DNA of 64,000 nucleotides from Comamonas thiooxydans (GCF_002157685.2 NZ_AP026738.1:4030001-4094000); one strand, 5' to 3'. Counted from the stretch's first letter, positions 46,727-57,249 are shown. Notes: generated by a model from the letters alone, not told the origin. A program made the numbers and translations.

Positions 46727-49387
46727 TTACTTGCGCAGCAATTGCTTGAGCGCGGTCTGCAGGCGACGGGCAGATGCCTCATCGCTGGCACTGCCCAGCA
46801 CAGTGGCCACGTCCTGACCCCAGGTCTGCTGGGGCGAAGGATCGTTGCGGCGGGTCAGCATCTGCAGCTGCATCGCACGGCGTGCCGCCAGCTGATCGGC
46901 CGGAGTATGCACATCGGCAGCCATTTCCAGGCGCAGCAAGGCCTCTGCGGCATTGCCCTTGGGCGCAGCAGCCACAGCACCGGACCAGGAAGAGCGCACA
47001 GGCGCCGTCACCTTGCTACCCAGCTGCTGAGCCGATGGCAGCTGCGCAGCATCACGAGCCTGCCAGGCCCCGAGCAGCTGAGTCAGCGCTTCGCCGTGCG
47101 CCTGGGCCGCCAGCTTGCGCAGGGCCTCCTGGGCATGCTCCACGGCATCACGCTGGGCACGGAAGGCTGGATCGGCCAGGCGTGGTCCGCGCTCCTCGCG
47201 CGTGAACTCGCGACGGCCACGGCCGGCATCACGGCTGTCGCGACCATCACGGCCACCGCGCTCGCCACGGGCTGCATCGCGGCCACGGCCGCCATCCTTG
47301 CGATCACCAGGACGACCACCTGCAGCAGCAGCCGCTTCCTTCCTCATGCCAGGGCGGTCATCGCCACGCACGGCCACCACGGGGCGTGCCGGCTTGGCCA
47401 CTGCAGCGGCTTCGCTCGCTTCCGCCTCAACAGCTTCAGACGCTTGCCCTGCCTGGCCCTGGGGCTGGTTTTCATCAGACTTGGCGGGCTGAGCCTTGAT
47501 GGCTGCTTCGAGCTCGGCCAGCGCTGCGTGGATCTTTTGCGCATCGCCGCTGGCATTGGCCGCCTCGACCGCCTTGGACGCATCCAGCACCCGACGATCA
47601 TGCTCGGACAACTCAACCGCCACCTGGCTGCGACCACCACGCTCCACGCTCTTGCGATTGAAGGCATCGTCCAGCGGCTTGCGGAATGCATCCCAGAGCT
47701 TTTGCTCGTGCTTGCGATCCAGTGGCACCACCTGGGCTTCGGCCTGCCAGCGCTGCTGCAGCGCCTTCACGGCGTCGATGCGCAGGCTGGGGGCTGCCCC
47801 CAGGGCCGTAGCTTCGTCGATCATGGCATGGCGACGCTCCAGGCTTGCCTTTTGTGCAGCCTGCAGGGGCGCTTCGGCTGCAGCCATGGCCTGCTTGAAC
47901 AGGGGCTGCAGTTCGGCAAACAGCTTTTCGCCGATATGGCCGCTTTCACGCCAGCGCTCACCAAACTGGCGCAGAGCGCGCAGCATGTTCTTCCAGTCCT
48001 GGCTGGCCGCATTGGTTGCAGCCCAGGCCTTGATTTCCTCGATCAGCGCCAGACGCTGAGCCTTGGCCTGTGTGCTGTCCTGACGAATCTTGTCGTGCCA
48101 AGACTCGACTACCTTGTAGGCTGCGTTGCAGGCCTCGTCAAACTTCTTCCACAGCGCATGATTGGCCACGGCACCCTGGTCGGCCTGCTTCCACTGTTCG
48201 CGCAGGCTGCGCAGAGTTTCCTGAATCTTGCGGCCACCCAGTGCCTGACCTTCAGGACGGTTGAGCAAGGCTTCGGCCTTGGCCACCAGGTCTTCGCGCA
48301 GTTTCTCCGCCAGATGGCGCTGCCAACCCTCGGCTTCACCGGCGGCCAGCAGGGCCTCATGCACTTCACCCACCAGCGCTTCGTCCACAAAGCGGCCATG
48401 GGCCTTGATGGCTGCGCGCATGGCCTGGACGGCTTCGGAGCCGGCCTGGCTGTTGCCAGCCGCAGTTTCTGCCTTCAGCGCCTGCAGAGCCTGACCCAGG
48501 CCCGCCTTGGCTGCTTCCACCTGCTCGGGCGTGGGCTTGCCACGGCCGGCGGCGGCTGCGCGCGGTGCTACGGGCTTGGCCACTTCCACAGCAGCGGCTT
48601 CGGGAGGCAGACCACGAGCCACGCGGATTTCGTCGGCCCAGACGGGGACCGTGGGCAACGGCGCTGCCTCGTCGGCGGCAGCGGCCTCGGTCTGTGCCAG
48701 TGCAGACTGGAAAGCATCCCAAACCAGCGCCAGTTGTGCAGAGGCTGCTTCCAGCTGAGGCGGGAAACGGCCGTCCACGCTGCTCCAGCTGGCGTCGCCG
48801 GTCAGCTCCTTGGCCTGTTCCTGCCAGCGCGCGACATCGACTCCCAGGGCTTCCAGCACCGCCTTGGCATCCTTCCAGGACTTGGTGGACAGCACTTCGA
48901 TGCGCTGCGCCAGCAGCAGCGCTACTTCGCGCTGCACCTGGGTGCGATGCTGCAGGTCTTCCACAGCCTTCACGCGCTCGCCCAATCGGGCCTTGAACTG
49001 CGACAGAGGCTCGCGCGACAGCGCGGCACCGGCCTTTGCGGCATCACGCTGCCAGGCAGTTGCAGCCGCGGCATCGAAGGGCTCTGCAGCCAGCAGTGCC
49101 TGAGCCTTCTCGGCCCATTCCACGGAAATTTTTTCCTGATTCGCGGTGCGACGGATTTCATCAAGGCGCTCGCGCACGGCACGGGCAGCACTCTTGTCGC
49201 CCTTGCTCAGTTCCTTGTGAACGTCCTGGAGTTGCTCGACCGTGGGCTGAGTCGCCAACCAGTCGCGAATGCGCGCGGCGCGATCACCCGACGTCTCGGC
49301 GGAGAAAGCACCACCCGTCAATGCATCCAGCGGATGTTGCTCAGTATTCTTGGCAGAGGCCGGGTTCACTTCAGATGCATCAGACAT
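46727..49387 (-). CDS. Large DUF349 protein with an RG-rich segment
   Basis: An 886-residue, mostly helical acidic protein. Several DUF349 repeats are visible, each marked by a Trp and basic residues such as LREQWKQADQG, LRQFGERWRESGHIG and LQQRWQAEAQVVPLDRKHEQ (about residues 400-620). Near residues 700-770 is a low-complexity stretch rich in Arg, Gly and Asp (GRGRDAARGERGGRDGRDSR). The function is unknown. In other bacteria DUF349 proteins have been linked to stress and envelope phenotypes. No signal peptide is seen. The start MSDASEVN is the likeliest. An ATG at 49414 would add nine residues, and neither has a strong ribosome site. Confidence 0.85.
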   Translation of the reverse strand: MSDASEVNPASAKNTEQHPLDALTGGAFSAETSGDRAARIRDWLATQPTVEQLQDVHKELSKGDKSAARAVRERLDEIRRTANQEKISVEWAEKAQALLAAEPFDAAAATAWQRDAAKAGAALSREPLSQFKARLGERVKAVEDLQHRTQVQREVALLLAQRIEVLSTKSWKDAKAVLEALGVDVARWQEQAKELTGDASWSSVDGRFPPQLEAASAQLALVWDAFQSALAQTEAAAADEAAPLPTVPVWADEIRVARGLPPEAAAVEVAKPVAPRAAAAGRGKPTPEQVEAAKAGLGQALQALKAETAAGNSQAGSEAVQAMRAAIKAHGRFVDEALVGEVHEALLAAGEAEGWQRHLAEKLREDLVAKAEALLNRPEGQALGGRKIQETLRSLREQWKQADQGAVANHALWKKFDEACNAAYKVVESWHDKIRQDSTQAKAQRLALIEEIKAWAATNAASQDWKNMLRALRQFGERWRESGHIGEKLFAELQPLFKQAMAAAEAPLQAAQKASLERRHAMIDEATALGAAPSLRIDAVKALQQRWQAEAQVVPLDRKHEQKLWDAFRKPLDDAFNRKSVERGGRSQVAVELSEHDRRVLDASKAVEAANASGDAQKIHAALAELEAAIKAQPAKSDENQPQGQAGQASEAVEAEASEAAAVAKPARPVVAVRGDDRPGMRKEAAAAAGGRPGDRKDGGRGRDAARGERGGRDGRDSRDAGRGRREFTREERGPRLADPAFRAQRDAVEHAQEALRKLAAQAHGEALTQLLGAWQARDAAQLPSAQQLGSKVTAPVRSSWSGAVAAAPKGNAAEALLRLEMAADVHTPADQLAARRAMQLQMLTRRNDPSPQQTWGQDVATVLGSASDEASARRLQTALKQLLRK

Positions 49388-49602
49388 GGTGCTGCTAGGA
49401 GAAATAGATGTCATGTAAGGGTCAGAAAATGCTTGGCAGCCAGCGCAGTCAACGCTGCAACGGGCCAGTGCCAACCCACATGAGGGCAGACTTTCCAAGC
49501 GCAAGCCCAGGCACATGCGCACCTGGGCAAACCGGTATTTTCGCCTTTATTTAAAGGCAAGCCAAAAAATGCGAAATCGCAAGGTATTTCGCAGCACTTT
49601 CA

Positions 49603-52600
49603 TCACTGCGCAGACAGGCTCAACTGGGCACGTGGCGTCCAGTCCTTGTCCTGCACATCCAGCTTGGGAGCGCCCAGGAACAGGCGCTCCAGCGGCAGTT
49701 GCTGCGTGGACAGATAGTCCCGCACAGCCACACCGCGCGCCAGCGCCAGCTCGCGCATGGCATCGTCAGGCACCTTGATGCTGGCCACCAGCAGCGCCGT
49801 CATCTGCTCTGCAGGCAGATCCTTGGCCATTCCGACCATGTTGCGGGGCTTTTTGATGTCGGCACGGCCGTAAACGGCCTTGAGCAGAGCCGGACGCTCG
49901 GCATCGCTGAACTCCATCACCTCGTCGCCACTCTTGCCTTCGCGAATCACGTTGCGGCGCTTTTGGGCCAGCAGCAGACGATCCAGCTCTTCAGTCTTCC
50001 AGGCCTCCTTGTCTTCGGCCTCACGCGACTCACCCACCACCGTCATCTTGAGTGCGGGGCGGTCGTTGAGTGCCTTGACGATCTTGGCCAGTTGCTCCCT
50101 GGCCTTGCCGTCGAGCTTGGCGCTGCCCGGCGCAAAGTTGACTGCGCCCGACTCGTCGCCACCCGAGAACGCTCCCGACAACAGCGCAAACGGCGCGGTC
50201 ACGGCCTTCATGATGATGTTGCCGATCACCTTGAAGATGATGGGCGCCAGACGGAACTGCGGGTCGTTGAGCGAGCCACTCAGAGGCACATCGAGATCGA
50301 TCACGCCGTTGCGGTCGGACAGCAGGGCCACCGCCAGCTTGACGGGCAGCGATGCGGGCGCGCCCTCCACCTTGTCGCCAAAGGTCAATTGGCGCAGCAC
50401 CAGCTTGTTCGATGCCGTGAGCTGCCCATCAGGCTGCACCTTGTAGTTCACATCCATATAGAGCTTGCCGCGCTCTATGCCATAGCCCGCATACTTGATG
50501 GAATATGGCGACAGCGGCGACAGCTCCAGGTCATTCATCTGGGCGCGTACATCCAGTGCCAGAGGCTTGGCCAGCGGGTTGACCTTGCCGCTGATATCGA
50601 GCTTCGCCGTACCCTGGGCCTTGCCCTTGATTTCTAGATCGGCCATTTGCGGCTCGACCTGGCCTGCAGGAGCCTGCGAAGAAAAGGCACTCAGACGGCC
50701 GGTCAGCTCACTCAGATCGGCCGAGTAGTTGGGCTGAATGAAGTAGTCGGAAAACTGCACCTTGCCGCCCGTCAGCACAATGGGCCCTACCTTGATGATG
50801 GGCGCGGGGCCGGCATCTTCGGGCTTTACGGGCTCGGCCACGGGCCTGCTGAGCTCGGGCTTCTCGCCTGCAGCCGCCTGGGCATTCGCCTCTTCGTTCT
50901 GCGCGACGGACTGTTCGGACTTTTCGGTCTTCACAATGTCCTGCAAATTGATGCGGCCGTTGCGCTGCACGATGACGCGCGCAAAAAAGTCGCTCAGCGC
51001 GGTTTCGCGCACGCTCACCCGCAGCGGCTGGGCCGGCTGCATATTCAGGTCCAGGCCGCGCACCACCAGTGTTTTCCAGGCCAGCAAATCATCGCCCAGG
51101 CCCAGACCTGTGCGCGCAGCCAGTGCCTTGGCACGGTCTGCCGTGGAGTCATTGAGCACCGCCGTCAGCGCGCCCTTGGCGGTACTGGGCTTGCCCACCT
51201 CCTCCTGCACAGGAGCCGCAAGCGTGGAACGTACACGCAGGTCGTTGAGCTCCACATCGCCCGACACAGACAACTGCGGCCCCTTGGCATGTGCCAGATA
51301 GTTAAGCTTGCCCCGGAAGTTGCCGTCGGCACGCACCAGATCCACATTGAGCTTGTGACCAAAATACGGCTCCAGCGCATGCAAGGGCACGGCACGGGCC
51401 TGCAACTGCCCCTGAGCCGAAACCGGGGTCAGACCCAACTGCCCCTTGAACTGAATATGACCAGCCTGCACACGGCGACTGGCAGCGAGCTGAGCCGAGA
51501 CCTCCAGCGGAGTCGGCGCCGCCTTGGCCGCCAGAGGCTCGAAAGCACCCAGGCGCACGCGCAATGCGCTCACATCCAGTTGCACGGGCCGTGCACTCCC
51601 GCCTTGCACAGGTGCTGCATCGCGAAACTGCAGCGCACCGCCATCCACGGCAATCGCTGCCAGTTTGACCGACCAGGGCTTGCCCGGCTCCGCCTTGCTG
51701 CCCTGCGTTGCCGGCTTGGCTGCAGGCGCTGCCACGGGCAACCAACGCTCGTACATCCAGTGCCCTTGTGCGTCACGCAGGGCCGCGAGCTGCGGTTTCT
51801 GCACGGCAATGGCCTCCACCTGCACCTGCCGGGCAGCAAGATCGACCTGAACGCCGCTGACCTTGATCTGTTCGACACTGACAGGGGCCTGCTTGTCCTG
51901 CAGCTGCAGCTTGTCGGCGGTCAGCTCGGCCACCTCTGCCACAACTGCGCCCTCACCCCAGGAAATCCGGGCATCGGTATTGAGCATGGCGCTGAGCTGC
52001 GGCTTGAAATGCGCTTCCATATAGGGCTGCACCCATTGCAGCGGCATCTGCTCGAGCTTGAGATTGAGCTTGCCCACCTTGTCCGTGGCTTCTCCATCCA
52101 CAGCCAGCCTAGCGGCCCCTTCCGCCCGGGCCTGCTCAGTCGTTTGCAGGCCTGCAGTAGCCGTCAGTTGCAAAGGCTCCTTCATGGGCCAAGCCAGATT
52201 CTTGACCTGCAGCATCAAAGGAGCCAAGGTCAGCGCCGCAGGCGCCGCGCCTGTAGCAGCATCCCTCCAATGCACTGTAGCGCTATCGATATCGAACTGC
52301 TTCACGCTCACTGCGAGGGACTGGGCGGGCGCCTCGGCCTTGGTGCCGGAGGAATCAGACTCAGGCTCTGCATTTACGGCGGGCGCTGCTGCAGCGGTGG
52401 ACGGCGCATTCAACCCCAACCAGTTGATCACGCCCTGCGCATTGCGGCTGGCATAAACCTCGGGCTTGACCCAGCGTACCGATTCGAGCGCAATCTGGTT
52501 CTGCAGAGGCTGAACATTCTTGAGCTGTACCTCCAGTGCCTCAAAGTTCAGCAACGGTGCGCTCTGGCGGTCCTGCACCGCGACATTGCTCAAGGCCAGC

Positions 52601-53475
52601 TTGCCGTTGATGCTGACCACAGGCTGGTCTTTTTGCTCGAAGCTGATCTGCAAATCCGTGTCCAGCACGCCAGACAGAGGCTGCACGGGAACGCTGGCAG
52701 GCACATAGCCCAGATAAGGGGCCAGATCGATGTGCTCCCATTTGAGTTGCATCGCCGTCTGGCGGGTGTCGGTGAACGGCGTGCTCTCGCCCGACGTGTC
52801 GAACTTGCTGCCGTTGAGATCGAAAGCCAGATGTGGCAGCACCTTGATCTCGCGCTTGGAGGCCAGATTGCTGATGAAAGGAATGCTCAGCTGCAAGTCC
52901 TTGAGCTCGTGCTTGCGCTGCACAAACTCGTCATTGAGCTCGATACGGCCGTCGCGCAATGCAATGTTGTAGAGCGCAAAGCTCAAGGGCTTGGACGGCT
53001 CTTCGTCATCGGGCTCGGAGAGCCTGGCAATCACATCGTCGATATCGAGCTTGCCCAGCGAATGCTGGGTCAGTCGCACCACCGGCGCATCGACCTCGAT
53101 CGCATCCAGCACAGGAGCAAGCCTGAACAAGGACTGCGCGCTGGCATTGATGAAGATGCGCTTGATCTGCAGCTGTGGCTCGGCGGCAGACTCCAGATCT
53201 TTCTGAGCCCCAGAGCCTTCTGCATCAGCAGTTTCAGCTACTTTTTTTATAGCTTTATCGATCACCAGTTCGTGCAAGGTGATGGACATGGCCCAGGGCG
53301 CAAACTCGATCTTTCCCACATGCACGCCGCGCCCCAGCTTCTCGGCGGCCCGTTTTTCCAGCTGGCTTTTGGCCACCCAGGGCACTACCGCCCACAGCAA
53401 CAGCCATAACAGCAAAAGAGCAAGAACAGACCAGATCAGCCGACGAAGCCAGCGATTCGATGTGAGCAAGGACAT
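49603..53475 (-). CDS. Giant AsmA-like DUF748 envelope protein
   Basis: A 1290-residue protein anchored by one N-terminal membrane helix (LIWSVLALLLLWLLLWAVVPWV, about residues 12-33). It then has a long periplasmic region of beta-rich AsmA-type repeats (RGVHVGKIEFAPWAMSITLHELV, the DVRAQMNDLELSPLSPYSIKYA segment near residue 1010). The C-terminal 200 residues form a smaller globular domain (FAPGSAKLDGKAREQLAKIV) that resembles an OmpA/peptidoglycan-associated core. By analogy with AsmA/TamB relatives it may bridge the periplasm and move lipids. That is inference. The ATG at 53475 is preferred over a TTG at 53481. Confidence 0.8.
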   Translation of the reverse strand: MSLLTSNRWLRRLIWSVLALLLLWLLLWAVVPWVAKSQLEKRAAEKLGRGVHVGKIEFAPWAMSITLHELVIDKAIKKVAETADAEGSGAQKDLESAAEPQLQIKRIFINASAQSLFRLAPVLDAIEVDAPVVRLTQHSLGKLDIDDVIARLSEPDDEEPSKPLSFALYNIALRDGRIELNDEFVQRKHELKDLQLSIPFISNLASKREIKVLPHLAFDLNGSKFDTSGESTPFTDTRQTAMQLKWEHIDLAPYLGYVPASVPVQPLSGVLDTDLQISFEQKDQPVVSINGKLALSNVAVQDRQSAPLLNFEALEVQLKNVQPLQNQIALESVRWVKPEVYASRNAQGVINWLGLNAPSTAAAAPAVNAEPESDSSGTKAEAPAQSLAVSVKQFDIDSATVHWRDAATGAAPAALTLAPLMLQVKNLAWPMKEPLQLTATAGLQTTEQARAEGAARLAVDGEATDKVGKLNLKLEQMPLQWVQPYMEAHFKPQLSAMLNTDARISWGEGAVVAEVAELTADKLQLQDKQAPVSVEQIKVSGVQVDLAARQVQVEAIAVQKPQLAALRDAQGHWMYERWLPVAAPAAKPATQGSKAEPGKPWSVKLAAIAVDGGALQFRDAAPVQGGSARPVQLDVSALRVRLGAFEPLAAKAAPTPLEVSAQLAASRRVQAGHIQFKGQLGLTPVSAQGQLQARAVPLHALEPYFGHKLNVDLVRADGNFRGKLNYLAHAKGPQLSVSGDVELNDLRVRSTLAAPVQEEVGKPSTAKGALTAVLNDSTADRAKALAARTGLGLGDDLLAWKTLVVRGLDLNMQPAQPLRVSVRETALSDFFARVIVQRNGRINLQDIVKTEKSEQSVAQNEEANAQAAAGEKPELSRPVAEPVKPEDAGPAPIIKVGPIVLTGGKVQFSDYFIQPNYSADLSELTGRLSAFSSQAPAGQVEPQMADLEIKGKAQGTAKLDISGKVNPLAKPLALDVRAQMNDLELSPLSPYSIKYAGYGIERGKLYMDVNYKVQPDGQLTASNKLVLRQLTFGDKVEGAPASLPVKLAVALLSDRNGVIDLDVPLSGSLNDPQFRLAPIIFKVIGNIIMKAVTAPFALLSGAFSGGDESGAVNFAPGSAKLDGKAREQLAKIVKALNDRPALKMTVVGESREAEDKEAWKTEELDRLLLAQKRRNVIREGKSGDEVMEFSDAERPALLKAVYGRADIKKPRNMVGMAKDLPAEQMTALLVASIKVPDDAMRELALARGVAVRDYLSTQQLPLERLFLGAPKLDVQDKDWTPRAQLSLSAQ

Positions 53476-53721
53476 GGGCAATTGTTATTGATGCAGAGAT
53501 TGAAAGCCTTCCAAGACTCTCAGGGGCGGGACCCGCCGCGCGCCCGGAACACCACTGTACCTTGAGCGCACTCTGGTGTATCTAGATTGCGCTCTATATA
53601 TAGATAGAGGCAAGAGGCGTTTCCAGGGAGAAGTTTGCGCTATAGGAATGCCGACCAGAGGCAGATGAACGTGAAAAATGCAAACAATGCGCTTCAGAAA
53701 AACGGCAACGCCGGAAATGAC

Positions 53722-53785
53722 AAAGCCCGGAAGTGGCGAAACCGACTTCCGGGCTTTACGGCCGGTACCAGACCGGGCCGTTTTT
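53722..53785 (+). terminator. Two consecutive terminator-like hairpins
   Basis: The first has perfect 13-bp arms AAAGCCCGGAAGT and ACTTCCGGGCTTT (53722-53734, 53745-53757). The second has ACGGCC/GGCCGT arms (53758-53763, 53776-53781) and ends in TTTTT. No annotated plus-strand gene ends here, so they may close a small transcript or stop antisense read-through into the DUF748 gene. Confidence 0.55.
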
Positions 53786-54076
53786 CGCGGTTCAAGGAGG
53801 GTGTGGTCCTTGCCGCTGGAAGCAACGATTGCTCCCTTTTGTGCCTCAAGCGAAGATAAAGAGCAAGTGCCAACAGCCCATGGAATCAAAGGCCTCGGCG
53901 GAATTTGCTTTTCCTTTCCTTTGGCAAGCACCTGCAACGTGCAGGCAGATTCACTATATCTGTGCTTGTGTAGGGCTACCAGGCTTTTTGCACTTTATTT
54001 CGCCTTGATGACAAATAAAACGATGTGAGCGTATACACCTCTTGAATCCGTGATTTTTTGCTGTAATTTCTTGAGC

Positions 54077-54098
54077 AAGCTGTATATTCATACAGCTT
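54077..54098. repeat. 22-bp AT-rich inverted repeat
   Basis: AAGCTGTAT and ATACAGCTT are perfect 9-bp arms around ATTC. The repeat is followed by TTATATAATTTT, which contains a TATAAT. It could be an operator or a weak terminator. Confidence 0.5.
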
Positions 54099-54137
54099 TT
54101 ATATAATTTTAAAATCTAAAAAGTATTTTTGTTAGTG

Positions 54138-54167
54138 TTGACTGAATATTTAGGGCGCTTCTAGAAT
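54138..54167 (+). promoter_or_regulatory. Sigma-70 promoter of the lytic transglycosylase transcript
   Basis: TTGACT at 54138-54143 and TAGAAT at 54162-54167 are separated by 18 bp. Transcription would start near 54174, giving a leader of about 170 nt that opens directly with a hairpin. Confidence 0.65.
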
Positions 54168-54173
54168 CCGCCA

Positions 54174-54249
54174 GCGCTCGAAATGAGCGTTTTTTGTTTC
54201 CGCTGCCTCACGACTGAGCAGACCGATCGGCGCCCCAAGGGGCGCTTTT
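54174..54249 (+). promoter_or_regulatory. Leader with two terminator-like hairpins before the transglycosylase gene
   Basis: Hairpin 1 is CGCTC-GAAAT-GAGCG followed by six T (54175-54195). Hairpin 2 is GCGCCCC-AA-GGGGCGC followed by TTTT (54230-54249). Both lie between the predicted promoter and the start codon at 54346. They may attenuate transcription or end a short RNA. Confidence 0.5.
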
Positions 54250-54345
54250 AATCGGCCCGCAGCAAACCTCATCGGCCAGTTGTCCTGGTTGCACCGCGAG
54301 ATTGATCCGGTGCGACCTCGGGCGATAGCCAAGAAAGGACAAGCT

Positions 54346-55179
54346 ATGCCAGCGTCAGGAAAATTAATCGCCTCTGCGCGAACGTTGGGCCATAAGACGG
54401 CCCACGGTTTTCTTGCTCTTACTCACAACGGTTTCGCCCTGCTGGGCTTGGCCGTGGCCATTTCGGCCCTGATTCTGATCTCTCGTCCGGACCTGCGTCT
54501 GGCCGGTGCAACCGAGCTGCGCGAGTGGCTCGACACACGCCTGCCCGCCAGCACCGTTGTGGCTGCCGCCGAAGTGGAGGAAGCCCCTGCTTCCGCCAAC
54601 ATCGTCGTCGCCAGCGACCGCGCCACGGCCGTCAACCCCAAGAACCTGCCCAAGGAGCAGGCGGCTGTGGCCTACTGGCTCAGCAAAAAATACCGGGTGG
54701 CGCCCGAACCGATTGCCGCCCTGGTCAGCGAAGCCTATGTCCAGGGCAAAGCCAACAAGCTGGATCCGACGCTGATTCTGGCCATCATGGCCATTGAATC
54801 GAGCTTCAACCCGTTTGCCCAGAGTTCGGTCGGTGCCCAGGGCCTGATGCAGGTGATGACTTCCGTGCACACCGACAAGTACGAAAGCTTTGGCGGCCAG
54901 CACGCTGCCTTCGACCCGGTGACCAATCTCAAGGTCGGCGTCAAGGTGCTCAAGGAATGCATTGCCCGCGCCGGCTCCATCGAGGGTGGCCTGCGTTACT
55001 ACGTGGGTGCAGCCAATCTTCCTTCGGACGGCGGCTATGCTGCCAAGGTCCTTGCCGAACACCAGCGTCTGCGCCAAGGCGTGGGCCTGCAGGCCAGCCC
55101 GCTGATGACGGCCAAGTCCGACGAAGCCACCAAGGTCTCTCACGCTCAGCAAGTGGCACTGGCCAACTCCAACCTCTAA
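54346..55179 (+). CDS. Lytic transglycosylase (SLT domain)
   Basis: A 277-residue membrane-anchored peptidoglycan lyase. A hydrophobic segment (GFALLGLAVAISALILI, about residues 30-46) serves as an uncleaved anchor or signal. The SLT domain begins near residue 140 with LDPTLILAIMAIESSFNPFA, where the Glu is catalytic. It continues with SSVGAQGLMQVM and the conserved LRYYVGAANLPSDGGYAAKV. It would cleave glycan strands in the periplasm. The start MPASGKLIAS follows AAAGGACA. It lies upstream of the glyA riboswitch. Confidence 0.92.
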   Translation: MPASGKLIASARTLGHKTAHGFLALTHNGFALLGLAVAISALILISRPDLRLAGATELREWLDTRLPASTVVAAAEVEEAPASANIVVASDRATAVNPKNLPKEQAAVAYWLSKKYRVAPEPIAALVSEAYVQGKANKLDPTLILAIMAIESSFNPFAQSSVGAQGLMQVMTSVHTDKYESFGGQHAAFDPVTNLKVGVKVLKECIARAGSIEGGLRYYVGAANLPSDGGYAAKVLAEHQRLRQGVGLQASPLMTAKSDEATKVSHAQQVALANSNL

Positions 55180-55295
55180 GCGGCAGACCCCTGCATTTCT
55201 CAAGCTGGCTCCGGCCAGCTTTTTTTATGCCCCGGCTAGGTCCTGCGGGAAAAACGGACATAGGTTTTTCAGCCATGCCAGCTCAGCTACACTAG

Positions 55296-55450
55296 CGGGT
55301 GTACGCAACTGGCGATAGGCGCAGAATTTTCTGCCGCTGACGTGGAATCCGGCAGACTGCAAGGTCTGTGAACCACCGGGGAGCGTACCGCCCAGGGCCG
55401 CAGCGACTGCAGCCTGCAAGCGTTTCAGCCGTTCGCCTGGGCAGCCCTTG
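55296..55450 (+). promoter_or_regulatory. ZTP (pfl) riboswitch upstream of glyA
   Basis: The leader contains the pfl-motif conserved parts: GGCGATAGGCGCAGAA in the first helix region, ACCACCGGGGAGCG near 55372-55385, and GCCGTTCGCCTGGGC at 55428-55442, which forms the pseudoknot and the second conserved strand. ZTP riboswitches control one-carbon and purine genes, and glyA is a known betaproteobacterial target. A CCCTTGG/TCAAGGG hairpin (55445-55460) lies between the aptamer and the glyA ribosome site, so control may act on translation. Confidence 0.85.
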
Positions 55451-55484
55451 GCCTCAAGGGAATTTCTAAGTTCACAGGACTGCC

Positions 55485-56732
<1,248 letters not shown>

Positions 56733-56753
56733 TTCCTGCTGCGCTGATCTGTC

Positions 56754-57236
56754 ATGAAGTGCCCCTTCTGCAACCACCCGGACACGCAAGTTGTTGAGAC
56801 CCGCGAGTCCGAGGACGGGGGCTTCATTCGCCGCCGCCGCCGCTGTGGCGGCTGCGACAAGCGCTTCACGACCTACGAGCGCCCCGAGGTCAGCTTTCCG
56901 ACCGTGGTCAAGAGAGACGGCCGCCGTATCGAATACGAGCGCGCCAAGCTGCAAGGCTCTTTTCAGATCGCGCTACGCAAGCGCCCCGTGAGCACCGAAC
57001 TCATCGATGCGGCCATAGAGCGCATCGAGGACAGGCTGCTCAATCTGGGCCAGCGTGAAATCGATTCCAGCCGCCTTGGCGAGCTGGTGATGGATGAACT
57101 CAAGGGCCTGGACAAGGTCGGCTATATCCGGTTTGCCAGCGTATACCGCAGCTTCGAGGATGTGGACGACTTCAAGAACATCATGGATGAGGTTCGCAGT
57201 CCCAAGGCCAAGGCCGCCAGAAAGCCACAGGCCTGA
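56754..57236 (+). CDS. nrdR: NrdR transcriptional repressor of ribonucleotide reductase genes
   Basis: A 160-residue protein with an N-terminal zinc ribbon ([20 protein letters not shown], then [10 protein letters not shown]: four Cys) and an ATP-cone domain from about residue 49 ([20 protein letters not shown]). It senses ATP/dATP and represses nrd operons. The Lys/Ala tail adds about 10 residues to the usual 150. It follows glyA as in many proteobacteria. Confidence 0.98.
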   Translation: MKCPFCNHPDTQVVETRESEDGGFIRRRRRCGGCDKRFTTYERPEVSFPTVVKRDGRRIEYERAKLQGSFQIALRKRPVSTELIDAAIERIEDRLLNLGQREIDSSRLGELVMDELKGLDKVGYIRFASVYRSFEDVDDFKNIMDEVRSPKAKAARKPQA

Positions 57237-57249
57237 CCGCCGCCATGAC

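Larger units (their letters stand above)
53476..54345. other. Hairpin-rich intergenic region, AT-rich in its later part
   Basis: 870 bp with no convincing gene. It holds two successive terminator-like hairpins (53722-53785), a 22-bp AT-rich inverted repeat (54077-54098) in a stretch much poorer in GC than the rest of the window (about 54000-54155), a strong promoter (54138-54167) and two more hairpins before the transglycosylase gene. A minus-strand frame at 53485-53937 lacks any protein-like character. A small RNA could lie in 53590-53785. Confidence 0.6.

Noticed and set aside
46742..49483. 913-codon plus-strand open frame
   Set aside because: Antisense shadow of the DUF349 gene.
50647..53409. 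920-codon plus-strand open frame
   Set aside because: Antisense shadow of the DUF748 gene with no recognisable motif.
53485..53937. 150-codon minus-strand frame
   Set aside because: It has no ribosome site, crosses two strong hairpins and lacks protein-like composition.
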